Source of the DNA: Ignavibacteriales bacterium | GTDB lineage: Bacteria; Bacteroidota; Ignavibacteria; Ignavibacteriales; Ignavibacteriaceae | DNA length: 64,000 bases | Direction of reading: 5' to 3' | NCBI GenBank assembly: GCA_016709765.1 | Contig: JADJMD010000008.1 | Coordinates: forward strand, 186,001 to 250,000 | In this document: positions 38,709-47,831 of the stretch, piece after piece | Layout of the letters: every line of letters starts with the position of its first letter | How positions within the stretch are numbered: the stretch's first letter is position 1 | Position numbers and translations under genes: made by a program | The notes under the pieces: generated by a model | Databases searched by the model: none | Told to the model about the DNA's origin: nothing | What the model saw: only the letters and a program-made list of their open reading frames with translations

Positions 38709-39938
38709 TTAAGTATAATTTTTTCTGTTTTTATGAACATTGGCAATAATACCAAGCATAAACATATTAACTAACAATGAACTTCCACCGTAACTAACAA
38801 ATGGAAGTGGGATTCCGATAACTGGTAAAATCCCAACCACCATTCCAATATTAACTAAAAAATGGATAATGTAAATCGAAAGAATCCCTATTATAGTTAA
38901 GCTTAAAAACTCATCTTTAGTAGTTGAGGCAATTTTTAATATTCTTAGGAACAAATACACAAATAGAATGAGAACGATCATCGAACCAATAAATCCAAAC
39001 TCTTCCCCAATTACGCAGTAAATAAAATCCGTCCATTGTTCGGGTATGTACTGTAATTGCGTTTGGTTACCGTGCAAAAAACCTTTACCGAATAATCCAC
39101 CAGATCCAATTGCAACTTTAGCTTGTATTGTGTTATAACCAGCGCCAAGAGGATCAGTATTTGGATCTATAAATGATTGAATTCTCTTTTGTTGATGGGG
39201 ACTTAATGCGTTATAAAGATAATCTGTAAAAAACCCAGCTCCAAGATTAAGTGCAAAAATAGATCCGCTAAAAAAAACATCTTTACGAAAAAGTATCAGC
39301 ATTGCTAAAACCAAAATCAAGGCAGCAAGGAAATAATAGAATCCAAAAATTGCAGCTATAGCTACAAAACCAGGTGATAAAACAGTAAATAAACCAAAAA
39401 GACTTATGCCTTTCCAGAAGATTAATATTAATATTGTTCCTAAAAAAACAATTGCTGTACCCATATCTGGTTCCAATAAAATTAACATTACAGGGACAAA
39501 TCCTATTCCGAGAGCTAACAGAATATCTTTAAATGAATCTATATCCGTATTTTTTCTACTAAGATACGCAGACAAAGCGAGCACAGTTCCAATCTTTGCA
39601 AACTCAGAAGGTTGAAATCCAAATGGGCCTAAATCTAGCCAACTTCTAGCACCAGAAACTTTTCTTCCGATAATTATCACTACAATTAGAAGCAAGAGGG
39701 AAAATAAATATGAAGGTATCGTAATCATTCTAAAGGAATTTGTAGGAAGAGAATATGTAATAAAGAAAACAAAGAAAGCTACAAAGCTAAAAACTAATTG
39801 TCTGTTAAAGTTTCCACTCATGGTGGGGTGATTAAATGTTGAACTAAATATTGCTGTTAAACCAATAACAATTAAAAGTACAGCTGGAACAAATATTCCG
39901 AAATCAAATTTATCACTAAGTTTATAATCAATCCTCAA
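38709..39938 (-). CDS. rodA: Rod-shape determining glycosyltransferase RodA (SEDS family)
   Basis: 409 residues with about ten membrane segments. SEDS marks: GARSWLDLGPFGFQPSEFAKIG, FVPVMLILLEPDMGTAIVFLG, and the C-terminal GIPLPFVSYGGSSLLVNMFMLG with the conserved SYGGSS. RodA polymerises lipid II into glycan during side-wall elongation and works with PBP2. The gene overlaps the PBP2 gene by 11 bases, in the order mreB-mreC-mreD-mrdA-rodA. Confidence 0.95.
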   Translation of the reverse strand: MRIDYKLSDKFDFGIFVPAVLLIVIGLTAIFSSTFNHPTMSGNFNRQLVFSFVAFFVFFITYSLPTNSFRMITIPSYLFSLLLLIVVIIIGRKVSGARSWLDLGPFGFQPSEFAKIGTVLALSAYLSRKNTDIDSFKDILLALGIGFVPVMLILLEPDMGTAIVFLGTILILIFWKGISLFGLFTVLSPGFVAIAAIFGFYYFLAALILVLAMLILFRKDVFFSGSIFALNLGAGFFTDYLYNALSPHQQKRIQSFIDPNTDPLGAGYNTIQAKVAIGSGGLFGKGFLHGNQTQLQYIPEQWTDFIYCVIGEEFGFIGSMIVLILFVYLFLRILKIASTTKDEFLSLTIIGILSIYIIHFLVNIGMVVGILPVIGIPLPFVSYGGSSLLVNMFMLGIIANVHKNRKNYT

Positions 39939-41730
39939 GATTTACACCAGCAATTGTTTGATTACTTTCTTTTTGTTTAAGACTGTCTTTTTTTAGATAA
40001 GCTTCTATCATTGCCTTTGCAATTGGAGCCGCATATGTTCCTCCAAATCCAACATTTTCTATAACAACAGCAATTGCAATTTGGGGATTATCAGAAGGGG
40101 CATAACAAACAAATAATGCGTGGTCTTTGCCATGTGGATTTTGAGCGGTACCAGTTTTACCTGAAATACTTATATCTGACATTTTAATATGAGTTGCAGT
40201 TCCTGATCCATTTACAACAAGGAACATTCCTTCTTTTACAATATCAAATACTTCTTTTTTTATTCCTGTTTTGATTTCTGGAAATTTATAAGGAATAATT
40301 TGTTTTGTTTTATCATCAAGATATCCCTTTACAATATGCGGTTGATATGATGATCCGTCGTTAGCAATTAATGCAACATACTTAGCAAGCTGTAATGGAG
40401 TAACACTAACTTCGCCCTGTCCAATTCCTAAACTTGCCATTATACTTCTTGGCCACTTTTCACCATATCTTTTAATGTAGTAATCTTCGCCTGGTATAAA
40501 ACCTTCAGACTCTTCACCAATATCAATTCCGGTTTCAGAATTAAACCCAAATTTTAGAGCATATTCTTTCCACTTATCCAAACCAATTTTATAGATAAGA
40601 TGATAGAAAAAACTATTACAGGATTTTTCTATGGCATGTACAACATTTACTGATCCGTGATTACCATGACATTTAAAAAATCTGCCAAATGTAAATCCAC
40701 CACCGCAGTTAATGGTTGTATTCTCATCAATTATGCCTAAGTCTAACGCAGCTATAGCTGCTAGCATTTTAAATGTTGATCCAGGTGGTTTTAAAGACAT
40801 TGTTGCTCGATTAAAAGAGGGTTTATCCGGATTATTATAAAGTTGCTGCAAAAATTCTCTCGAAGTAACATAAGAAAATTGATTTAGATCATAATCCGGA
40901 GCGCTAACTAATGCAAGTATCTCACCGGTTTTTGGTTCGATGGCAACAATGGCTCCGCGCTTGCCAATCATTTGTTCTTCAGCAACTTTTTGAACATCCG
41001 CATCGTAAGATAAAACAAGATCTTTTCCCTTAATGGAATTTTTATCTTCGTTTCCATCCTTGTACTTGCCGATTTCTTTCCGTTTAGAATTTACCAGTAC
41101 ATAGTTAAAACCTTTAACACCACGCAGATCTTTTTCGTATTGTTTTTCAATACCATTGTGCCCAACATAATCACCTGGGATGTAATAATCTTTTTCTTTA
41201 TCCAACTGATTTGGTGAAATTTCTTTTGTATAACCAAATGAATGCGAGCCTTTTATACCAGTTGGATAACCTCTTTGCATTTCAACAATAAAATCAACAC
41301 CTGGCAAATTTTCTTGATTTTCTTCCAACCATGAAACTACTTCAAATCCAATTCCTCGTTTAATTCTAATGGGAACGTATTTAGAATATATCCGGTTCTT
41401 TTTCAAAATCGAGGCAACGAATCCTGAATCTGATCCAATTATCTTATCTATTAGAGGATTTAATTTTGAATCATAATCAGCAGGAGTTATTCGCAGAGTA
41501 TAGGCAGGAATATTATCAACTATAACTTTTAAATTTCGATCATAAAAAACTCCACGAAAAGGAGTTTGCTCAACTGCTTTAATACTATTGTCGGCAGATT
41601 TTTCTTCATAAGATTCTTGGTTAAGTATCTGCATTTGAAATAGTCTAAATGAAAGTATTCCGAATAAAATTACCACAAACGCATAAATAAACGTTCTTCG
41701 GCTTATTGAAGCGAAATTGACCGACTTCAA
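39928..41730 (-). CDS. mrdA: Penicillin-binding protein 2 (transpeptidase of the elongasome)
   Basis: 600 residues with one N-terminal membrane anchor (FIYAFVVILFGILSFRLF). The transpeptidase domain has the nucleophile motif PPGSTFKMLA, then SCN (EKSCNSFF) and SGKTGTAQNP (KTG). The PBP dimer region has the QRGYPTGIKGSHSFGYTKE feature. It crosslinks peptidoglycan in side-wall growth, with RodA as its partner polymerase. Overlaps mreD by 4 bases (ATGA). Confidence 0.95.
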   Translation of the reverse strand: MKSVNFASISRRTFIYAFVVILFGILSFRLFQMQILNQESYEEKSADNSIKAVEQTPFRGVFYDRNLKVIVDNIPAYTLRITPADYDSKLNPLIDKIIGSDSGFVASILKKNRIYSKYVPIRIKRGIGFEVVSWLEENQENLPGVDFIVEMQRGYPTGIKGSHSFGYTKEISPNQLDKEKDYYIPGDYVGHNGIEKQYEKDLRGVKGFNYVLVNSKRKEIGKYKDGNEDKNSIKGKDLVLSYDADVQKVAEEQMIGKRGAIVAIEPKTGEILALVSAPDYDLNQFSYVTSREFLQQLYNNPDKPSFNRATMSLKPPGSTFKMLAAIAALDLGIIDENTTINCGGGFTFGRFFKCHGNHGSVNVVHAIEKSCNSFFYHLIYKIGLDKWKEYALKFGFNSETGIDIGEESEGFIPGEDYYIKRYGEKWPRSIMASLGIGQGEVSVTPLQLAKYVALIANDGSSYQPHIVKGYLDDKTKQIIPYKFPEIKTGIKKEVFDIVKEGMFLVVNGSGTATHIKMSDISISGKTGTAQNPHGKDHALFVCYAPSDNPQIAIAVVIENVGFGGTYAAPIAKAMIEAYLKKDSLKQKESNQTIAGVNLED

Positions 41731-42218
41731 AACAACCTCTTCTTAGGATAAAATATCATTCCCATCAATGCGATTGCTGATGTGTAGATAGCTGGCAGTA
41801 AAGCATACTTGAAGAAAATCATAAATATATTTGATGTAAAATTTAATGAGGCAAAGAATGCACTGATTGTGGAATCAATAAAAGACGAAAGCATTACAAT
41901 TAATGCAAAGTTATATGAAATTAAATATTGATCTTGTTTGTTTTCAGATGAAAAATATCCTGCTGCAAAACCAGCGAAAGTTTTAGCAATCATTGCACTT
42001 CCTAATAAACTCCCTGTAATTATATCAAACAAGAAACCGTAAATAAATCCTAAAATAGATCCATAAATTTGTCCTTGCGTAATGGAATAATAAACCAGCA
42101 GAATAAGAATGAGATCCGGGATCACAGTATCAATGGCAAGCAGCGGAATTATTGTAGTTTGTATCAACAAGAAAGGAAAGAAAAGTAAAAAGGATATTAT
42201 ATATTGCGGTTTAATCAT
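41727..42218 (-). CDS. mreD: Rod-shape determining protein MreD
   Basis: 163 residues, with about five membrane helices (YIISFLLFFPFLLIQTTIIP, IPDLILILLVYYSITQGQIY, GSILGFIYGFLFDIITGSLL). Sequence conservation is low in this family; the call rests on size, membrane pattern and position between mreC and mrdA. It stabilises the elongasome at the inner membrane. Confidence 0.88.
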   Translation of the reverse strand: MIKPQYIISFLLFFPFLLIQTTIIPLLAIDTVIPDLILILLVYYSITQGQIYGSILGFIYGFLFDIITGSLLGSAMIAKTFAGFAAGYFSSENKQDQYLISYNFALIVMLSSFIDSTISAFFASLNFTSNIFMIFFKYALLPAIYTSAIALMGMIFYPKKRLF

Positions 42219-43051
42219 TATTTGTTTAACAAGTTAAATTGAAGTTCATCGATCTCTTTACTTTTAACTATACCCAGAATAAAAACATTTTCCAATTTTT
42301 GAAAATCAACAAAAGGATGAACTCTAATTTCATTGAAAATACCTTGCTCAACATTTCCAATTTCGTAAACCAATCCTACTGGTAAAGGAAATGGAATTAT
42401 TGAACTGATTTCTGAAGTGACAATTCTATCCCCTTTTTTTAAATTAAAAGTTTTGGGAACGTTTACCATAACCAATCTTTCGCCATTCCATTTCATTACG
42501 GCGTTTTCTCTAGTTCGTTCACTTTTTACTGTAACTTTTAAATCGACGTTTGTTAAAGTTCTTGCAATGGAATAGTTATCCGCAATTGAGTAAACAATTC
42601 CAACTAATCCTTTATCCGTTATCACAGGCATTCCAACTTTTACTTTCTGATTTTTACCAACATTAAGTGTAATTGTGCCTTGTGATTTAGTTAATGATTT
42701 TGAAACGACAGTTGCAGAAATGAGTGGATATTTTGAAGAGTCTTTTAGAGCTAATAATCCTTTTAAATCTTCATTTACGATTGCATATTCACGCAGTTTA
42801 CTCAAGTGAAGCATCATCTCAGCATTTGTTCTCCTGAGATTTTCATTTTCTATTTTAAGATTGCTGATATTAAAAATATCAGTAAAAATGGAAGTAACAG
42901 AAGCGAAGGTGCCAAATGCTAGTGAGCGAACTTTCTGAATTCCCTGTGAATTGTTTTGTGAGAGGAGAATGAGACTAACAATTAATAAAATTACAAGTAC
43001 AATATATTCCTTAAAATTTTCCCATAATGAAACAAAAAATCTAATCATCAA
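42218..43051 (-). CDS. mreC: Rod-shape determining protein MreC
   Basis: 277 residues: an N-terminal membrane helix (YIVLVILLIVSLILLSQNNS), a short coiled coil (LKIENENLRRTNAEMMLHLS), and the beta-rich MreC domain with ATVVSKSLTKSQGTITLNVG, GMPVITDKGLVGIVYSI and KGDRIVTSEISSIIPFPLPV. MreC is a periplasmic scaffold connecting MreB to PBP2. It overlaps mreD by one base and mreB by four. Confidence 0.93.
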   Translation of the reverse strand: MMIRFFVSLWENFKEYIVLVILLIVSLILLSQNNSQGIQKVRSLAFGTFASVTSIFTDIFNISNLKIENENLRRTNAEMMLHLSKLREYAIVNEDLKGLLALKDSSKYPLISATVVSKSLTKSQGTITLNVGKNQKVKVGMPVITDKGLVGIVYSIADNYSIARTLTNVDLKVTVKSERTRENAVMKWNGERLVMVNVPKTFNLKKGDRIVTSEISSIIPFPLPVGLVYEIGNVEQGIFNEIRVHPFVDFQKLENVFILGIVKSKEIDELQFNLLNK

Positions 43052-44076
43052 TATCTTCTATTACGAATTAATACCTTAGAATAGTGGTTAAGATTATCAA
43101 TTACTTTTCCAGCACCCCTTGCAACCGCCGTTAATGGATCTTCTGCAACGTGAACAGGAAGATTAGTTTCCATTCTAATGCGTTCATCCAATCCCTTTAA
43201 CAAAGCGCCGCCGCCAGTTAACATTACTCCACGATCAAGAATATCTGCAGAAAGTTCAGGTGGAGTTCTTTCCAATGTTTGTCTTACAGCATCAACAATT
43301 TGCACAACTGCTTCGTTTAAGGCTTCTCTAATTTCTACAGAACTAACTTCTGTTGTTTTAGGAATACCACCAACTAGATCTCTTCCTTTTACCTGGATTG
43401 TAATTTCTTCTTTTAATGGAACTGCTGAACCAACCTCACATTTTATTGCTTCTGCTGTTCTTTCGCCAATTAGTATGTTATGATTTTTTTTGAAGAACTG
43501 CATAATCGCGTAATTCATTTCATCGCCCGCAATACGAATTGATTCTTCATTTACAATTCCTGATAGTGCAATAACGGCTATTTCTGTTGTACCGCCACCA
43601 ATATCAATTATCATATTTCCAACAGGAGCTTCAACATCAATTCCAATTCCAATTGCTGCGGCCATTGGCTCTGCAATTAAGTGAACTTCTTTTGCACCAG
43701 CATGCTCTGCGCTATCTCTCACAGCTCTTTTTTCAACTTCGGTAACGCCGCTTGGCACAGCAACAATTACTCTTCTGCTGCCCATAACTCCGTTTCCGTG
43801 TACACGTTTTATAAAAGCACGAATCATCCCCTCAGCGATTTCAAAATCAGCAATTACACCATCACGCATTGGACGAGTAACTTTTATTTCTTTATGTTCC
43901 CTTCCCTGCATTTCCTTTGCTTTATTTCCAAGCGCAATAATTCGTTTAGAATTTTTGTCAAACGCAACGATGGAAGGTTCATTCAATACTATTCCCTTTC
44001 CTTTTACATAAATAAGAGTATTAGCAGTTCCTAAGTCAATTGCAATGTCGTTGGAAAAAAAATCAAATATACCCAT
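43048..44076 (-). CDS. mreB: Rod-shape determining actin homologue MreB
   Basis: 342 residues, normal for MreB. Actin-fold motifs: IDLGTANTLIYVKGKGIVLN (phosphate 1), MIIDIGGGTTEIAVIALSG (phosphate 2) and VMLTGGGALLKGLDERI (adenosine). It polymerises under the inner membrane to position the elongasome. As the first gene of the shape operon (mreB, mreC, mreD, mrdA, rodA), it lies 8 bp downstream of purH and may be transcribed with it. Confidence 0.97.
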   Translation of the reverse strand: MGIFDFFSNDIAIDLGTANTLIYVKGKGIVLNEPSIVAFDKNSKRIIALGNKAKEMQGREHKEIKVTRPMRDGVIADFEIAEGMIRAFIKRVHGNGVMGSRRVIVAVPSGVTEVEKRAVRDSAEHAGAKEVHLIAEPMAAAIGIGIDVEAPVGNMIIDIGGGTTEIAVIALSGIVNEESIRIAGDEMNYAIMQFFKKNHNILIGERTAEAIKCEVGSAVPLKEEITIQVKGRDLVGGIPKTTEVSSVEIREALNEAVVQIVDAVRQTLERTPPELSADILDRGVMLTGGGALLKGLDERIRMETNLPVHVAEDPLTAVARGAGKVIDNLNHYSKVLIRNRRY

Positions 44077-44084
44077 TGTTCCTC

Positions 44085-45635
44085 TTAATGTTTAAAGTGC
44101 CTTATTCCGGTAAATACCATAGAAATTTTATTTTGATTTGCGGCGTCAATTACTTCCTGATCACGTACAGAGCCGCCAGGTTGAATAACTGAAACAGCAC
44201 CGCATTTAATTATCTCTAGTAATCCATCTGCAAAAGGAAAAAATGCATCTGATGCTGCTACTGATCCGTTTAATTCCAAACCATGTTCTTTTGCTTTCAT
44301 TACTGCAATCTTAGCAGAATCTATCCTTGACATCTGCCCTGCACCAACGCCCAAGGTTGCTTTGTCTTTGACATAAACAATTGCATTGGATTTTGTATGC
44401 TTTGCTATTTTCCATGCAAATTTTAGATCTTCCAATTCCTGTTTTGATGGTGCTTTATCTGTAACAATTTTTAATTCGTCTTCTTTCAACGAAATCGAAT
44501 CAGAATCCTGAGTCAGAATTCCACCTGGAATTGAACGATAAATTTTTCCTTCTGTTAATACAGATTTCTTTTGGATTACAAGTCTTCTATCTTTTTTCTT
44601 TTTTAAGACTTCTAATGCCCCATCGCTAAAAGATGGGGCACAAACAATCTCTAAAAAAATCTTATTTAGCTCAACAGCAGTTTCAATATCAACTTGTTTG
44701 TTAAATGCAACAATTCCGCCAAAAGAAGAAACAGGATCGCATTTTAATGCCCGAATATACGCTTCAAATGGATTCTTACCAATAGCTGCGCCAGCCGGAT
44801 TATTATGTTTGATTACTGTACAACAAGTTTCTCCAAGATCCTCACAAAGTTCAACAGCGGCAACTAAATCTAAAATATTGTTATAAGAGATTTCTTTGCC
44901 GTGAAAAACTGAAAAGTAATCTTCAAAATTTCCAAAGATGCCTGCATTCTGATGTGGATTTTCTCCGTATCGTAACGATTGACTCAGCTTTTCACTAACT
45001 CGAAAATGAGTTGGAGCAATTTGAAATTTATTTTCTAAATAATTTGCGATATGTGTATCGTAATTTGCAGTATATGAATACGAAGCTACAGCTAGTTTCC
45101 TTCTTGTTTCAGCGGAAATAGTTCCTACATTTAATTCTTCAAGAAACGCATCGTACTGATCAGGATTTGTTAATATTGATACAAATTTATAATTTTTTGC
45201 CGAGGCGCGAACTAAACTTGGGCCGCCAATATCAATGTTCTCAATTATATCATCTAAAGTAGAGTTTGGATTTGAAACAGTTTTAACAAACGGATAAAGA
45301 TTAACACAAACTATATCAATTGCTTCAATTAAATTATCTGCTGCTTGTTTGATATCTGAATCGTTATCACGTCTAAAAAGTATTCCGCCAAATATTTTTG
45401 GATGAAGTGTTTTAACACGACCTTCAAAAATTTCTGGAAAACCCGTGATGGAACTTATTTCAGTAACTTCAATTTTATTATCCGAAAGAACTTTTGCTGT
45501 ATTGCCTGTTGCAATTATCTGATAACCATTTTTTACCAAGCCGTTTGCAAACTCTATAATCTTTGATTTATCAGAAACACTTAGTAAGGCTAATTTTTTC
45601 AATTCGTTTTCCTGCTTGATAAGAAGTTTAATCAA
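44085..45635 (-). CDS. purH: Bifunctional AICAR transformylase / IMP cyclohydrolase
   Basis: 516 residues, the usual size. The N-terminal cyclohydrolase part has LALLSVSDKSKIIEFANGL and FPEIFEGRVKTLHPKIFGGI, plus VNLYPFVKT and NIDIGGPSLVRASAKN; the transformylase part has LRYGENPHQNAGIFG, CTVIKHNNPAGAAIGKNPFE and SNAIVYVKDKATLGVGAGQM. It catalyses the last two steps of IMP synthesis. It is adjacent to purN by 4 bp. Confidence 0.96.
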   Translation of the reverse strand: MIKLLIKQENELKKLALLSVSDKSKIIEFANGLVKNGYQIIATGNTAKVLSDNKIEVTEISSITGFPEIFEGRVKTLHPKIFGGILFRRDNDSDIKQAADNLIEAIDIVCVNLYPFVKTVSNPNSTLDDIIENIDIGGPSLVRASAKNYKFVSILTNPDQYDAFLEELNVGTISAETRRKLAVASYSYTANYDTHIANYLENKFQIAPTHFRVSEKLSQSLRYGENPHQNAGIFGNFEDYFSVFHGKEISYNNILDLVAAVELCEDLGETCCTVIKHNNPAGAAIGKNPFEAYIRALKCDPVSSFGGIVAFNKQVDIETAVELNKIFLEIVCAPSFSDGALEVLKKKKDRRLVIQKKSVLTEGKIYRSIPGGILTQDSDSISLKEDELKIVTDKAPSKQELEDLKFAWKIAKHTKSNAIVYVKDKATLGVGAGQMSRIDSAKIAVMKAKEHGLELNGSVAASDAFFPFADGLLEIIKCGAVSVIQPGGSVRDQEVIDAANQNKISMVFTGIRHFKH

Positions 45636-45639
45636 CTTC

Positions 45640-46245
45640 TTAGTTTAGTATTTTAACTCTATTCGATTCAATGCTAACTCTATTTTCAGCAAATGCTTTT
45701 ACAACTGTAGGTAAAATCTCATGTTCAATCTTTAAGACTCGTTCTGCAATCTCTTCCGGACTTTTCACATCAGAAATATCAACACATTTTTGAGCAATAA
45801 TTTTTCCCGTATCGTAACTTGAATCAACAAAATGTACTGTTGCACCGCTAACTTTTACGGATGATTTAAAAACAGCACTATGAACATTCATTCCATACAT
45901 TCCTCTCCCTCCAAAAGATGGGAGAAGCGCAGGATGAATATTTATTATTCGATTCTCAAAATTTTTAATCAACTCGGTTGGAATAAGTTTAAGATAGCCA
46001 GCAAGAACAATAAAATTAACATCAAGATTTAAAAAATCTTGAGTAATATTATTAATACTAATCTTTCCTTCTCCCGCACCAATTGTAAAATTTTTTATTC
46101 CAAATTGATTTGCAATCTCAAAAGCTTTGCAATCAGTTTTATCACTAACTACCGCCACAACTTCAATTAGTGTTTTCAAATTGGGATAATTTAAAATTGC
46201 ACTTAGGTTTGAACCTCTACCTGATACAAAAACAGCGATTTTCAA
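45640..46245 (-). CDS. purN: Phosphoribosylglycinamide formyltransferase
   Basis: 201 residues. GART signatures: IAVFVSGRGSNLSAILNYPN, NFIVLAGYLKLIPTELIKNF, and RIINIHPALLPSFGGRGMYG with the catalytic His, then SGATVHFVDSSYDTGKIIAQ with the catalytic Asp. It transfers the formyl group from 10-formyl-THF to GAR in step three of purine synthesis. In a purN-purH unit. Confidence 0.95.
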   Translation of the reverse strand: MKIAVFVSGRGSNLSAILNYPNLKTLIEVVAVVSDKTDCKAFEIANQFGIKNFTIGAGEGKISINNITQDFLNLDVNFIVLAGYLKLIPTELIKNFENRIINIHPALLPSFGGRGMYGMNVHSAVFKSSVKVSGATVHFVDSSYDTGKIIAQKCVDISDVKSPEEIAERVLKIEHEILPTVVKAFAENRVSIESNRVKILN

Positions 46246-46322
46246 TGTAATTTTACCTGATTTGATAGTGAAAATTAGTTATTCAATAAAAAAGAAGCAA
46301 TTAACGAAATGCCAAAATGAAA

Positions 46323-47831
46323 TTATTTATTGCTACCAGGAGGCAATAATCTTTGTAATGTATAAATTTTATTTTCTAAAGAATTTCGAAAATCATATTC
46401 ATCAAGTTCATTTATCTGCAAAAGGAATAATTTAGAATCTGTATATTTTTTTTGTTGATAACAATTCCAGGCACCCATATAATAAGCAAAAGCGTGAACC
46501 CAAATTTCATTTTCAACATCAGTTTTAATACAATCTACAGCAAAGTTTAAAGATTCCTGATATTTTTTCTGTTTATAACTTATTTGAGCCAAACAGAGTC
46601 TTGCCTGAGCTTTTAAATCGTTTGTAAGTTTATTTTCTTCAACAAAGTTTAACAAAGAATCTTTTGCAACTGCCAGTTTATTTTGTTTGATCAAATTTGA
46701 AAACTTAATTAATCGAATTTCATTTGTGCTTAACTTCCTATCCTCAAAATCATTTCCTTTACGCTCAGCATAAAGATCTTCTTCGATATCGGAATTTCCA
46801 TCAGATGAAGTCTCATAAAATTTTATTGCATCTTTTCTGTTACCAGAAATTTCATAACACAATCCTAATTGCAGATTTGTAATACCTTTGTAGTCGTCGT
46901 TTATACTCAATTTTAAATAATTTTGATAATAAACTTTTGCAGAATCAAATTGGTTGCGCGAAAAAAAAACATTACCTAGAAAATAATTTGAGTTAGAAAC
47001 TACAAATGGATATAAACTATCATTGGCATTAATTACAAACCTCAAATGTTTTTCTGCATTTGTCAAATCATTCAATTCATACTCAACCCATGCAAGTGAA
47101 AAATTAAACAGTAAATTTTTTGGATAGCGTCTAACGAGATTATTTAATAATTCTTTTGCAGCAGTATGGTCAACAATTACACGAGAGTAAAGTTGCGATA
47201 AATAATACTGTGCATCAATTTTAGAAAGTTTTCCCTTTTGAACTGATTTATTAACATAAGTTAATCCCAATTCTTTATCAGCAGTGATGCCAACAAGATT
47301 TGCAGCCCATTCAAGGGTAGAAGGAATTTGCGAAAGCGCAAAATTGTAAAGCCCTAATCCCAAAAAAGCATCGTATAAATCAGGTTTAATTTTTACAGCT
47401 TCTTCAAAATTTAATTTCATCTGATTACTTGTCCAAAGCGCCTGCAAATAATTTCCGTTTCTTGCTTCAGCTATGGACTTATTATAATAGATAGAACCAA
47501 TCAAGTATTTAAGATCGGCAGTGGTTTTATCAGTTAGCTTTTGATTAGCTAATTCAAGTGATTTGTCAGAGAAATAAATAAACGAATCCAAATTAGTTTC
47601 ATTAAGATTACCAAGATAGTACCACAAAAAAATTATTGATTTGTAATGATAACCTCTTGGATCATCTGGATTTTTTTTTATGATTGAATTGAAAGCCTCA
47701 AATCCGGCATCCCAATTAAAATTATAAATTTTATCCAATCCTACCTGAATTTGTTTATCAGTAAGCTGCTGTGAAAATAAAATTGGCGTAACTGATGCGA
47801 AAAGAACTACTATTAACAATACTTTTTTCAT
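46323..47831 (-). CDS. Secreted or periplasmic TPR protein
   Basis: 502 residues with a signal peptide (LLIVVLFASVTPILFSQ) followed by about ten TPR-like helix pairs (e.g. WDAGFEAFNSIIKKNPDDPR, LFNFSLAWVEYELNDLTNAE, FYETSSDGNSDIEEDLYAER). There is no catalytic domain. TPR proteins act as protein-protein scaffolds. It overlaps pyrG by 4 bases, so it is translated with it, but a functional link to CTP synthesis is not expected. Confidence 0.8.
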   Translation of the reverse strand: MKKVLLIVVLFASVTPILFSQQLTDKQIQVGLDKIYNFNWDAGFEAFNSIIKKNPDDPRGYHYKSIIFLWYYLGNLNETNLDSFIYFSDKSLELANQKLTDKTTADLKYLIGSIYYNKSIAEARNGNYLQALWTSNQMKLNFEEAVKIKPDLYDAFLGLGLYNFALSQIPSTLEWAANLVGITADKELGLTYVNKSVQKGKLSKIDAQYYLSQLYSRVIVDHTAAKELLNNLVRRYPKNLLFNFSLAWVEYELNDLTNAEKHLRFVINANDSLYPFVVSNSNYFLGNVFFSRNQFDSAKVYYQNYLKLSINDDYKGITNLQLGLCYEISGNRKDAIKFYETSSDGNSDIEEDLYAERKGNDFEDRKLSTNEIRLIKFSNLIKQNKLAVAKDSLLNFVEENKLTNDLKAQARLCLAQISYKQKKYQESLNFAVDCIKTDVENEIWVHAFAYYMGAWNCYQQKKYTDSKLFLLQINELDEYDFRNSLENKIYTLQRLLPPGSNK